Below are positions 20,959 through 32,441 of a stretch of DNA of 64,000 bases, one piece after another. Where the stretch lies: contig NC_058162.1 in assembly GCF_020080835.1 (NCBI RefSeq), positions 20,280,144 through 20,344,143 of the forward strand, in the 5' to 3' direction. The stretch comes from Cotesia glomerata. Its lineage: Eukaryota > Arthropoda > Insecta > Hymenoptera > Braconidae. Both the position numbers and the translations under genes were made by a program. The notes beneath the pieces are model-generated. The model was not told where the DNA came from and made no database searches. It saw nothing but the letters and a program-made list of their open reading frames with translations. Each line of letters opens with the position of its first letter. Position 1 is the stretch's first letter.

Positions 20959-21602
20959 TTCAATATAATTAATAATTCCAAAAAAAGTGCCCATTTTACC
21001 CCAAACGTTCGATATGCCCACTTTTACTACTTTCCTAACCTAAAACTAAAAATCATTGCTTTGAGTATATTCAAACATACCATTTATTTATAGTTAACAA
21101 ATCTGATTTGGTTGAAATATACGTTTGTTACCACCAAAGAAATATTTGTTAACTATAAACAAATATGGATTTCATTCAAATATACTACAGTTTTGTCTCA
21201 AATAAATCAATTTATTTGAATCAAATGAATATTTCTAGTACTATTTAAATAAGAGATTTATTTATAGTTAACGAGCCTCATTTCATTCAAATGAACTGTT
21301 TTCTCAGTGTAGAGAATATAATAAATTCAATCGCAAAAACCTAATAAAGATCTCAAAATTATCCAAAATAATTCAAATCGCCAAATGGTTCAACAGTGAC
21401 AAGAAAAAAAAAACAAATTATGCGAAGTATTCGAATTAGTCAACTTATTTTACAAAGCAATTTACTAAGCCGCTTTGTCGGGTATTTGAAGCTCGAGGTA
21501 GGTAAACAGTACTTATAATCCCGACCAAAAATTCCACACACACAAACACGTGACTCACCGGTACTGTGCCGCAGAGTGTCGTCACTAAGCTTCAAAAATA
21601 CC

Positions 21603-21627
21603 GCACGGAATTCATTTAATTCCGTGC
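21603..21627. other. 10-bp perfect hairpin
   Basis: GCACGGAATT (21603-21612), loop CATTT, AATTCCGTGC (21618-21627). It lies in the GC-richer part of the LTR-like unit. It could be an RNA hairpin in an LTR transcript; no function can be assigned. Confidence 0.6.
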
Positions 21628-22539
21628 AACTCGAATTATAAACAAATTATTTTAACACGACAAAATTCGCGGTGATGACACCCTGGGGCTAATTAAGACA
21701 GCGACCAGACTTACCCTGCAGCTACCGTAGACGTATCGGGCGATGCTGACCAAGTAGGCGAAGTTGGCGGCAAAACTGACGGAAGAGCGTCGATATCTCG
21801 GCGATGGCGTGTCCGGGGTCGTAGTGTCCAAAACAATTCGGCGAAATATTTCACAATAATGTACACAATTGTACTCACGTCAGCGACAAATTTTAAAAAA
21901 AAATTAAACAGCAAAAATAATCAAAAAGAGAACTGCACGATGCCACAGTCACGGCGTCCAGATCAGAATTCATTGTTAATAAGGCTGCCTCCTCGGCAAC
22001 ACATGCTCTTTTCTTTTCGGTTTGTTCCCAAAAACTCGCATCCAATCAGCTCACAGCTTCTTCTAGCCGGCCGTTGTATTACGGGATGCGTCCAGTATTC
22101 CGTTGCGATCGATGATTGGTCGATACTTCGATTAGTGATCAGCCTCGTGTTCAGATGGCGCCTCGCATACTTGTTGTTGATCGCTCTCCGTCGTCATTGG
22201 TCCATTCAAATTTTCTCGTCGTTCCATCCTCGCGGCCAGATGTCGCGTTGATCGTCGATGGCTCGTAGAAATTCGCGGGTCGTCTGATCGCTATAGTCTA
22301 GTCTCACTCACTCATGCATTCAACAATAGTTCACACTCATTCCGGTATTCTTTTACTTGAATTTTTAATTTAAATTCGGCGCGTTTTCTTTTACTAATTT
22401 TACCTCGAGCTTGTCATTCTGATCGGGAGGCTGCTTGGGGCGACACAGGCTCGTCGAATCTCTGCTTTTCCTCAGCTTAGCCAACCTAATAATTTTAAAA
22501 CTCGGAATTTCAAATTTTAGAAAATTTTCTCATGTCACA

Positions 22540-24186
22540 ATATATATCCGCAATCCAAAACTAACTATTTAACGTATAACTTGCTACTGATGGTCTCGAA
22601 AAAAATTATGAATGGGCAAAGCACCTTAAGACAAACATCTGTACACAAATACCTATAAATCCGTGGAAACGCGTGCCGGCGCGGACTGATTGTAAGCACC
22701 CCCACCCATCATTACGACTCAGCGTCGCTCGGGCCGAGTCTAGTCCGAGTACCGTAGAAATGTGTATATGCGTATGTGGGTTCGTGTGTTTGTGTGTGTG
22801 AGTTTGTAGGCGAAATTTTACATGTATTCAGATGTTGAAGCCTTCGCTTCAGTTAAATATGTAGCAACGGATGAAATTCGATTTTTTAAAAATTTATCTA
22901 ACAAAAAAATTTATGACATTTTTCTTTTTTGTTAACTTCTACATTTCTACAAGTAGGCAAACTTCATAATTTTTTAGCAATCAAATTCAGAAACAGTCAG
23001 ATAATTTTTAAACAGATAAATTTCAAACAATTATTATCAGATAATTTTTAAACAATTTTTTTGATTTACTTATTTACTAAAATTATCTCTAAACATTTAT
23101 CCGACATTTGCTCTTTCCAAAAAAAAAACTACAGTTTTTCTTCAGTATTTAAAATTTCTGAACTTTCAACATGAAAAAAAAATCATTCTTGTTATGAATA
23201 TAATGTAAAGTCTGCTAAATTTGTATAATACTATACTTGGTCGGCGTTTTTAATTTTTTTAAAAATTTTTTTTATTAATTAAATCGAGACTAAAAAATAA
23301 ATTTAAAAAATTGTATTTAAGAAATGAAGTTTCTTTTTATATTTTTTAAATAATTTTTAGGATAAACAGAAAATTATAAAAATTATCAGATGTTGCTAAT
23401 TCAATTTTCAGTTAATTGATTTCATGTAAAAATTAAAATTGTCTCAATTGAAACAGAGAAATAAATTATATACACTAACTTTAAACTTTCAGATGTGTTA
23501 ACAAATGATAAGTTTTTCTTTCTTACAACTAATTGTCATTACGATGATGAAAATTTTTTTTCTGTGAATAAAATTAAAAACCTGCTAAGTTTGAATAACA
23601 CTAAAACTGGCCGATGTTGGTAATGTTTTTTTAATATCTTTTATAAATTTATCGTTAACTGAAAAATATTTTTTAAATATTGCACTTATACATTTCTAAT
23701 TTTTTTACCATCAAAATATTTTTCAAATTTTTTTAAACTTTTTTTTTCAATTTTTGTAGTAAAACAAATTACAAAAATTTTTTAATGTTTTGCTAACTTG
23801 ATTTTCATTAATTATATATATTTTATTTATCAAAATTGTTATCATCGTAACCTAGCGAAAGCAAATTTAACTATCAAATATTATACTTACCTTAAACTTT
23901 CCGATGTGATAATTAATAAAACGTTTTTCGTTTTTAAAAATACGTATCGTCACAACACTGTAACTTTAATTGCACGACTCATGAAGCGAAGCATCAGAAA
24001 GTGCTTTACGATCGAAAAATTTTTTTCCCTCAGACCGTTTTCGGAGAATGATGGGGGAAAATAAAAAATATGAAGCGAATAATTACAATAGCAAAGGGTT
24101 GCTCAGATACTCGGAGCAATTTGTTTTTTCATTTTTTTTTTTGAATTTTTTCTAAGTCTTAATTAACTTTTAAAAAATCAATTTTA
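22540..24186. repeat. AT-rich repeat block without genes
   Basis: Diverged tandem structure: the phrase CTGCTAAATTTGTATAATACT near 23210 recurs as CTGCTAAGTTTGAATAACACT near 23570, about 360 bp apart. The TTTATTTATCAAAATT...GTGATAATTAATAAAACG block at 23822-23960 matches 13501-13640. A short (GT) run lies at 22780-22805. I see no convincing gene. Confidence 0.5.
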
Positions 24187-24650
24187 CAATATAGGTATCA
24201 AACGATTCAGAATTTTACGAATCGTAAATATATCCTATCGTGTGGAGAACTTTTTTTTCAAAAATTACTTTCATTTGTTTAAAAAAATTGTTAATTAACA
24301 ATTAAAAATATTTTCTCATAATGTAGGTATCAAACGATTCTGAATATAACGAATCGTAAAGATATCCTATCGCCTAAAGAACTTTTTTTTTTATTTTTTT
24401 CTATTTATTTAAACAAATAGTTAGTTAATAAATAAAAATTTGTTTTCACTATATAGGTATCAAACGATTCCGAATATTACGAATCGTAAAGATATCCTAT
24501 CGCCTAGAGAACTTTTTTTTTTTTAATTTTTCCTATTTGTTTAAACAAATAGTTAGTTAACAAAAAAAAATTTATTTCCACAATATAGATATCAAATATC
24601 AAATGATTTCAAATTTCGTGAATTGTAAAGATATTTTATCATCAACTGTT
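24187..24650. repeat. About 128-bp tandem repeat, four copies
   Basis: Units begin near 24190, 24321, 24449 and 24578. Each has ATAGGTATCAAACGATTC, then a short AT-rich step, ACGAATCGTAAAGATATCCT and ATCGCCTAGAGAAC followed by a T-run. GATTC...GAATC inside each unit makes a small palindrome. The fourth copy is more diverged. Non-coding. Confidence 0.85.
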
Positions 24651-25577
24651 CGCTTTTTAAAATGTTAACTATTTTTTTTTTTTTTTTTTTCAAAACAACA
24701 AACTTCATAAACTGTTATTGTACTGTATGGTATAATTTTTACTCTTATGTGAATATTCGGTTATAGTTCTTACATTCATAGACTGGAAACTCCTGAGATT
24801 TATTAAATAGAGGATAATAGGTGGTGACGTTAAATAATAAGTTAACTGTTTTAATTACTATACATATAAATATTCATATATTGTTGCTAATTCAATGATA
24901 AAATATTCAAGAGAATATTATATCGAACATAATGAAAGATTTAAGAATTTCATTTTAGATAATACTTGGCAATTGTTTAAATAATTTACTAAAGTTATAA
25001 TAATGTAAATTCTACCTGGTTAGTGGATATTTTTCGTTTGTATGTTTAAATTTATTCTTTACGTATCCTAAATTTACTTTACAATACAATTTACTTTTAC
25101 TTCTACCCGTGATTTAAAAAAACTTTGAAAAACGTAAGCGCACTTATGTATAGTCAAAGCCATACAAGTGTTTTTTTTTTAATATTAACTTATTTGTTTA
25201 AAACTTATTAATTTATTATGTTTAAATTTTAGATTCTTCAGATTAACAATTTATTTCCATGTCTTTTGTATCAATTTAGTTTTGTTAAATTAATTTTTCT
25301 TTCGGTGATCGTCATTATACTTATTATAAATTTTTTAATTGAAAATTATTATTTCCCTATATATTTAGAACGAACGTAAAATTTTTGACTATCTCCAAAT
25401 TAAAATAAAATAATAACGAAAAAAATTGTGTAATAATTAAATAAAATGTTATTAACGAATGCGATTTTCTAAATTTGACGTTCGATCTTAAATGTCTTAA
25501 AGTTAGATTGCAATATTCTATTATTTTTTTTCCTTCAACAATCAAATTTTTTTGTGACTATGTGATAACTTAGCGAA
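24651..25577. other. AT-rich stretch without recognised genes
   Basis: No conserved motif, RNA gene or element end identified. The last bases (TTACAG before 25576) could be a 3' splice site for the transposase fragment that follows, so missing upstream exons may lie in or before this stretch. Confidence 0.4.
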
Positions 25578-28355
25578 CTTACAGCTGCAGTGACTTGTTT
25601 GACTCAATTCAATGGATTTTATGGATGTTTATATTGCTATGCGAAAGGACAAAGCCTAAGACCTGGAAAATTCGTTTATCCATTAAATCAATTCTATAAA
25701 AGACAGCGAACGGATACAGAATTACGTTACGATATGGCCTACGCTTATGACAATAATACTAAGAGATATGGAATTAAAAGTATATCATCGCTAGTGACTT
25801 TGCCACTATTCAATATACGCAATGGGGTTGTTGTCGAAGCTATGCACGCAGTTTATCTAGGAGTAGTTCGGCTACATACACGACTATTTCTTACGACAAC
25901 TAAAGCTCCCTATTATGCAGGAAGTCCTGAGAGTATTAAATTAATAGATAAATGTTTGTTAGCTATCAAGCCACCGTCATGTCGGTCACGTAAGCCAAGA
26001 TCTATAACAACGAATCAGAAATGGAAAGCTTCGGAATGACGTAATTGGTTAGACTACGGTCCAATTTGTCTGAAGGAAGTATTGCCTGCAAAGTACGTTC
26101 ATCATTTTGCACTTTTATCAGAAGTCATCCATCATTTAAATAGTGACTGCATCACGCCAGATAATTTAGATCGTTGTAAAATGTTCTTGAAAGCATATAT
26201 AAAACTTTTTCAACAATATTTCGGAGATGAAAATATGATCTCTAACATTCACTTGATGGCGCATTTAGTTGAAGTTGTTCGAAACTGGGGACCAATCTGG
26301 GTTCACGAAGCATTTACATTTGAATCTATGAATAGAAAAATTATGGACTTTGTTACAAGTTCTTTTGCTCAAACTGACCAAGTCGCAACACGATTTCTCA
26401 TTCAAAAATTTTTAGTTAATACCTTGTCCAATGAAAAAGTTTCTTATGAAACAAAAAAATTTATTGCAAAACAAATCAAAATTTCTTTTGAGCAAAATAA
26501 CGATAGCGTATTGAATCATTTAGTTGGTTTGGGAAAATTTGTAACTCGAATGCCTACAGCTGAAGAACGAGATGCAATGCAAAGTGTAACGGAGTGTTAC
26601 AGTCCCTGTATTACCCATGTGTGGTTTCTGGCCTGCGCCAGTTAGTTTATCGACGGATCACAGGGCGCTCTGCTCCGAAGTACTCGCGCCTCTAGCTATA
26701 AGTAATAAATAAGTCCCCGGGGGGGAAGCGCCGGCGCTGAGAGAGAGAGAGAGAGAGTGGGGAAAACAGAGTGAAGAAAGAACTACAACGACAAGACCAC
26801 GAAGATTCATTGTGACCGAACAGTCTCACTGGACGCATCGCAAATTTTTGTAAAAACGCAGAGCACAGGTAATTATTTTATTTCGCTCACCTTTAAGTGG
26901 AACGAAGCGATAAAAACTCAATTAATTTATTGCTTGCTAGGCCGCCTGCCAGCTTGCGTAAATTAATTCTAAATTGTAATAATTTCTAATGCTGATTTGC
27001 GGTTACAGGCTTGAGAAAATACCCAGAGCACGAGTGACGGTGACCAGAGTTTTGCCGCCAAGCAGATCGATCCGAGGAGGTATTTGCCGAGGATTTATCC
27101 GAGGAGAAAGTTACACCACCCTGGACAAAAGGAGTCGCAGCTCTTCGAGGGAGTGCACGAGTATTTAGAATATAAAAACGAAAAAAAAAACTCCAGGTAC
27201 AAATATCATGTCTGATTTTAATTCTCGGGTCTGCGGCGTCAGCCAGGCAACACGTCGGCTGAAGGTTACCGCCATTTCGCGTTCGGTCACAATCGCTAGT
27301 CAATAAATTAATTAATTTAATTTAATATTAAAATTGGAGAAAATTATAAAACAATTAATTAATAATACCAGGACAGGTTTCGGGTTATTGATTAATTTGT
27401 TAGGGAAATAGACTTGTCTTTGTCATTATACATTTTACACGTAGGCCTGTCGGGGTTAATAATACTAGGCATTTAGTTCGGGTTATTAATTCCAGATCTT
27501 TACGCCATGTGTAAAATTTATTAATTGAAAATCTTTGAATAATAATTTGGCTTAAGCCAATAGCAATGAAACTGAGTAAACCGCTAAATTAAAATTATTT
27601 AAGACTACAATTTATTCCGATCTAAAATTATTTGTAATAAATTATTTGGCGCATTATTTAATATTTGTCATAATGGAAATTAAAACTAGAATCAGGAATT
27701 ATCATTAGAATTAATAGAACTGTCAAGTTAGAGTAGAAAATAAAAATTGTAAAAATTCGTCCGAAAAAATTACACTAAAAACTTGCGACAGAGACGCAAG
27801 ACCGAGCGAGAGCGTCAGCCATCTTGTCCCGCGCGAAAACGCTGAGTAGAGGACATTCAAGGTCGAAACAAAATTGTCTCCGTTCGTTTGAAATAAACTA
27901 AACTCAAGTAAAATGAAATATTAAGTTTTAAGCAACACATAATAAAATACAATAGAATAATCTTTTGCCAAATTTCACTTTTGCGTTGGAAAATAAATTT
28001 AGTAAAATTTACTGCTGATTACTGGATTAAATAAAATAGCTCGAAATAAAATAATTTGGATTAAATTAAATAATATAAAAGATTTAAGTTTACTCGATTA
28101 TAGGAATTTATTTAATTTTGTTAAAATAAAGATTAAAATTTATTTAGTAATTTCTCAGACATAATGAATGGATTTAATCCTCGATGAATTGGAATTTTAA
28201 TTTGGATAATTATTGTTGTAGAAATTGAAGATACGGCAGTAATTTAGATAATAGGAATGTGTAATTTATAATTCGGAAAATGATGAATAAGAATTTTAGA
28301 AATATTAATTAGGAAAATAATATTCTGGAAATTAGTTATAAATTGGAATTCAAGC

Positions 28356-28400
<45 letters not shown>

Positions 28401-29332
28401 GGAATTGGAATAGAGTGTGTTTGTGTGTGAGTAAAGGGGCTATCCTGCTTCGGGGTAGTTCTCTTAGAGTAGCGTGAAGTTTGGGGGACAGCGTGCGCTG
28501 TGTGGACAACGTGTGCAGTCACGTCCGGGTCCAGCTCAGTGGCATGAGAGTCCGTGAGACCGCGCGAACTAAGTTAGAGTAGCGTTAGAGGTCCAGGGGA
28601 CGACGCGAAGTAGATAGAGTACCGTGAGAGTCCAGTAGGCATCGGGTACTGCAACCACGTGAGGGTCTAGCTGGACAGCGTGAAATATACCGTATGAGAG
28701 TGAGAGTGAGTGTGATTGTTATCCATGAAATTTTATATGTTGTTATCTTGGCCATTATTTCAACTGTAAAAGGGAGTGGAAAATAAAGAATTTTGTTAAA
28801 CGAATTTCTGTGTCTACATTTTAGTTTCCTTCCAGCAATCTTTCACGACCCTGACCTAATACTCCATGTTCTGGTCCAGTTTCTGGATACTGAGTCCAAA
28901 AATCCAGTGGCGCCCTTAAGAGTAAAAAGGGGCGACCAAGAGAAACAAATCATCCCGTTTCAAAGAGTAGGTTATAATCCTACAAATATCAAATGTTTCA
29001 AGAAAATGAAACTGAATGGACAAAATTATATGTGTGAAGGCACCAAAAACCTCAAATTCTGTAATTCTGTCATTTATGATGGTAATGGGACATTTGGTAC
29101 AATAACTACAATGATTAAATTTCAAAATAATGATGAAACAATTGGTGGCATCTTTATTAAATGTTTTAATCGGGTCAGACAAGCATTTGACTGTGAACAT
29201 ATTCATCGAGCAATAACTTCAAATAAATTAATTTTTGTTAAAGAATCAAGTTTGATAAGACCGGCTATTTTGATGAAAACTGATAAAAATTTATATTTAA
29301 TTAAACAAACAAACTGCTGGGAATCTGATTGA
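25578..29332 (+). pseudogene. CMC/EnSpm-like transposase, interrupted by an LTR-like insertion
   Basis: The first part (25578-26600) has G-F-Y-G-C-L-Y-C-Y-A-K-G (metal-binding C-x2-C), L-P-L-F-N-I-R-N-G, the hallmark V-E-A-M-H-A-V-Y-L-G-V, an in-frame TGA at 26037-26039, then H-L-M-A-H-L-V-E-V-V-R-N-W-G-P-I-W and F-E-S-M-N. These belong to the tnp2/DUF4218-like transposases common in insects. The C-terminal part resumes at about 28970 (V-G-Y-N-P-T-N...Y-L-I-K) and ends at 29332. The 2.35-kb insert 26607-28952 separates the two parts, and a frame change is also needed. The catalytic N-terminal exons are absent, so this is a dead remnant. Confidence 0.75.
26607..28952 (+). mobile_element. Solo-LTR-like insertion in a transposase gene
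   Basis: It starts TGTATTACCC and ends ACAAATCA, with TCCC on both sides (26603-26606, 28953-28956), which fits TG...CA with a 4-bp target duplication. Length is 2346 bp. A TATA-like CTATAAGTAATAAATAAG lies near 26694 and AATAAA near 28782. TGGCGCCCTTAAGAG, similar to a tRNA-Lys primer-binding site, lies 45 bp from the 3' end, so the true LTR boundary could instead be there. It carries (AG)n at 26741-26756, (ATT)n at 28359-28400 and about three ~75-bp degenerate repeats with AGAGTAGCGT and GTCCAGGGGAC at 28465-28690. No coding capacity. Confidence 0.5.
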
Positions 29333-30040
29333 AGGATCATCTCAATTTTTGAATTTTACATGGGTATTCAAAGGTAGATTCCAACAAATTTAGATTTTTG
29401 AAATATATCATTGATAATTGTTATTAAATATTTGCTAAAAGTAGATTGCAAAAATTATTATCAAATTCATATACATATCTTATGGTAGAAAAGTTCAATA
29501 ATGCAAAAATGTATACTAAAATAAATGTATACATAATCCTTTTTTTAAAAAAAATAATACAGACTATACGTAGAGCTAAGTTTACTGAATTCTTATGTTA
29601 AAATTGTAAAATATAAAATAATTAATATTTAAAATTGTTTATGTATACAACTATTATGATTTGAAATAATAAATTATGTAATTTTCCTTCACGCATTGAG
29701 AGTTTATTTATTTTTTTTTATATTTTCTAGCAATTAAGAAACATTTTTTATAAATGTCTAATCTTTGATACCATTTTTGAGATGTTTAAGCATAAGAAAT
29801 TAAAGTTTAAAAGAAGCACACTATTAATCAATGTCAAAAAAGTGATATTTTTTTTAAGCGTCATTTTACTGTAACCAGCTTGACGGAATTCGATATTCAT
29901 CTATTCATCTACTCAGAAGAACTATTCAGTTCTTTTAACATAAAAATGTTATTTCAATATGAAAATTGGATTGAAAATCAAAGTAATGAGTTATTTTAAA
30001 CGGACGCTTAGTTGAAAATTTTGCATTAACGACGTATCTT
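29333..30040. other. AT-rich stretch without genes, up to the assembly gap
   Basis: Probably the 3' non-coding part of the second transposase remnant, but no terminal repeat is recognised. Nothing else seen. Confidence 0.4.
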
Positions 30041-30140
30041 NNNNNNNNNNNNNNNNNNNNNNNNNNNNNNNNNNNNNNNNNNNNNNNNNNNNNNNNNNNN
30101 NNNNNNNNNNNNNNNNNNNNNNNNNNNNNNNNNNNNNNNN
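30041..30140. other. Assembly gap (100 N)
   Basis: Exactly 100 N, the conventional length for a gap of unknown size. It abuts the left arm of the hAT element, so the true left flank and any target duplication cannot be read. Confidence 0.99.
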
Positions 30141-30541
30141 ACGCCACACAATGATACACTACTGTATCCGTGAGCGAGCAGCGTCGATGTTGCTCGGAAG
30201 GAGCCGAGAGCGACCGAAGTCCGTTGCCCCTCGCGCGCCAAAGTTCCACCACCAAACCACCAGCATTTACTCCAATACATGGAAGCTGAGAACGTTCGTG
30301 AGTCGGCAAGCCAAAAGTGAGGCTTGGAAAAAAATGAAGTCAGCGCGAGGATCCTCGCGTGTGACGTCATGCGTCAAATTTTTTATGTTTTCAGGTTCTT
30401 CTTTTATAAATTATAAATTATAATAATAATAATTATTATTATTATTATTATTATTTATCATTAATAATTGTTATTACGGTTAATGCTTACTCGGAATTCC
30501 TAAATGCAAGTTAAATATAAATTACCACTGTGTCTCTGTAA

Positions 30542-30612
30542 GCTGCCTTGATAGGCGCGCGGTAAATCTTTTGGCTCGGGTGCCTAAAGTACCGGGTTCG
30601 AGAACTCGGCAG
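30542..30612 (+). ncRNA. tRNA-like Pol III motif, left arm copy 1
   Basis: A-box-like TAGGCGCGCGG (30552-30562), B-box-like GGGTTCGAGAACTC (30594-30607) and a run of about 19 T directly after make a tRNA-style Pol III unit of normal size. The 5' CTGCC pairs with the 3' GGCAG as a shortened acceptor stem. CTTTTGGC and GCCTAAAG could form the middle arm, and CCGGGTT/AACTCGG forms a 7-bp hairpin where a tRNA would have a T arm with 7-nt loop. It is therefore tRNA-derived or tRNA-mimicking, not a normal tRNA. Confidence 0.4.
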
Positions 30613-30906
30613 TTTTTTTTTTTTTTTTTTTTTCAAACAAAAATTTTTTTTATTTTGTTTTTTTAATACAAATTATTGTTATTACTTGTTTATTTTTTTT
30701 TTTGCTTATAATTAAATTTTTACACAAGCAAACGTATAAAATGTATTATTAAAATTGTAGTTATTGTTTTATTGTTATTCTTACTACTATTATTATTATT
30801 GTTATCATTATCATTATTATTATTGTTAATATTATGGTTAATAGTTAATGATAACTTGAAATTCCTAAACGCAATTTAAATATAAGTTACTACTCATTCT
30901 CAATAA

Positions 30907-30976
30907 GCTGCCTTGATAGGCGCGCGGTAAATCTTTTGGCTCGGGTGCCTAAAGTACCGGGTTCGAGAACTCGGCA
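30907..30976 (+). ncRNA. tRNA-like Pol III motif, left arm copy 2
   Basis: Same sequence as 30542-30612 through the B-box, ending in GGCAATG and a T-run. The two copies in the arm are about 365 bp apart, within a larger diverged direct duplication that includes the upstream TAACTTGCA/CAATTTAAAT segment and the downstream homopolymer block. Confidence 0.4.
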
Positions 30977-31281
30977 ATGTTTTTTTTTTTTTTTTTTCAA
31001 ACAAAAATTTTTTTTAATTTTTTTTTTTTCATTTTTATAATTTTTTTTTTTATCTCTTTCCACGTCACCCATGGGGTAAGATAAAATGGTACGCACTTTT
31101 TTTAACGTGGTATCCCCAGTAGGTCTAATCCACGACAAAATCAAAAGAAACCTTCAAATCCAAGTATTTTAAAGATTGCACATAAATAATTAAAGCTAAC
31201 CATTTGGTATAATAAATATATTCTAGTCACAGCCAAAATATTGCATAAATATTTTAGAAAAAAATTAATTCTACATTTAAC

Positions 31282-32441
31282 CTATTCGATAAATTCGTAA
31301 ACGTCCCAGTTTTCATCTGGGTTGTAAGCTTGCAAGCGAAGTTTTTCTTTTGATTTTGTGTCTTCCTTATTATATAAATTATTCGCGTCCATTTTCGAAA
31401 GATGTTCCCTATCTATATTTGCAGTGGTCGCACTGTCCCCCCTAGTCCTCATAGCTGTTTTCACGACGCAAAGTGAATTGAGTGTACTCGCGTCAAGACC
31501 ATTCCTTTTTTTTGTTTTTACGTCTGGGATGAGTGAGAACGCTCTTTCAGCCGCAGCATTTGAATGAGGTAATGCCCTCACTATACCCAGCAATAAACGC
31601 AAACTATCGTACCGAAAACCACCATCAGAATTGGTAACAGAGCAAATTGCCATCCACATTTCATCAAATGACAATTTGCCCCATTCTTCCTTCTGAAGGT
31701 CATTTTCGTGATATAAGGATTGCCACTCGCGAGTAACACTTTCTTCGTCGGTAACACGCAAATGGCGACAAACGTTAATCACGAAAGCGAGTGTCTTGCT
31801 GCGATCCGAATAAAATAACGCGGGATATCTCTCGAATACCGTCAAACTTTTTAAAAACGGGTCATCGAACGGAAGTCTTTTGACGATTTGCTCGATACGA
31901 TTTGATCGATACGATCGGTTTCAACTACGCCAAGAACATTTCCAATAAGTTTACCGACTTTAGTTTTACCGACCTTCATAGCCTGTAACACAGCTGGCTC
32001 TTTCCCTATCGTTTGAAATAAATTCAACATGTCCGACGCGATCGTTAACGAAATGTTATTTTCGGCAAAAAACGTCGCGAAACGAAGTTCAGCAATTTGT
32101 ACTCTTTCTTTGAAATCAAATTCAGCATCACCATCAGCTGAATAAGATTCTGATTCAAGAGCACAAGCTGCTTTCTGAACAGACGCAGAAGGCATCGTAT
32201 TCTGGACATTTGTCGATTCCTCGGTCAGTAAATGCATATTTTTTATATGCCCCCCTGATTTTGAATGCCGCAAGATTTCACTGCATCCGCACGACAGTGT
32301 GACTTTACACGCAACGCAAAAAAATTTCGCGGGGTCCGAAGGAATTTCCTTAACCCATTTACGCCACTCTGGGTAGCTATCGTACCATTGATGCTGAAAA
32401 ATTTTGGCCAATCTTGGCTTTTTAATTGTAGGCTCAGCCAT
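31282..32441 (-). pseudogene. hAT transposase lacking the DDE core
   Basis: The N-terminal part (32441-31851) has a BED/TTF-type zinc-binding segment (F-F-C-V-A-C-K...H-S-K-S-G-G-H) after a W-R-K-W-V region, and the usual L-I-G-N-V-L-G block. The C-terminal part (31845-31282) has the hATC dimerisation signature L-P-H-S-N-A-A-A-E-R-A-F-S-L and T-L-N-S-L-C-V-V-K. The two are joined with a frame change and the central RNase H-like catalytic region is absent, about 200 or more residues short of family length. It could still bind element ends and act as a repressor; that is inference. Confidence 0.8.

Larger units (their letters stand above)
14727..21309. mobile_element. 6.6-kb DNA transposon with CACTG termini (CMC/EnSpm-like)
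   Basis: Termini CACTGAGAAAAC and GTTTTCTCAGTG are inverted and flanked by TA on both sides (14725-14726, 21310-21311). Loose inverted arms of about 200 bp contain repeated ATTTGATTCAAAT-like and TTTGTTAACTATTAACAAA-like palindromes. Inside are a four-exon SAM-like gene and a frameshifted transposase-like gene, both plus strand, the classic two-gene layout of CACTA-type elements. Against a standard CACTA label, TA flanks rather than 3-bp duplications are seen, so superfamily assignment is tentative. Confidence 0.7.
13729..22539 (-). mobile_element. Solo-LTR-like unit (about 2.2 kb) split by a DNA transposon
   Basis: The ends read TGTGATG and ATGTCACA, flanked on both sides by ATAT (13725-13728 and 22540-22543), the pattern of a TG...CA retroelement with a 4-bp target duplication. 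Removing the inserted transposon 14727-21309 leaves about 2.2 kb. On the minus strand TGGCGCCCAAC, similar to a tRNA-Lys primer-binding site, lies about 90 bp from the 13729 end (13816-13826). No gag or pol is present. Non-coding parts include 46-bp tandem repeats (14216-14478), C-rich stretches around 13741-13900 and 21660-22480, and a hairpin at 21603-21627. The AT-rich target makes the duplication only moderately convincing. Confidence 0.4.

Noticed and set aside
21859..22251. 130-residue open frame in the GC-richer part of the LTR-like unit
   Set aside because: No recognisable domain, no matching exon structure; probably chance in a less AT-rich stretch.
28244..28522. Minus-strand frame with poly-Ile
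   Set aside because: Driven by an (ATT)n microsatellite in the LTR-like unit.
29935..30370. Frames spanning the N gap
   Set aside because: They contain about 34 unknown residues and exist only because N does not create stops.
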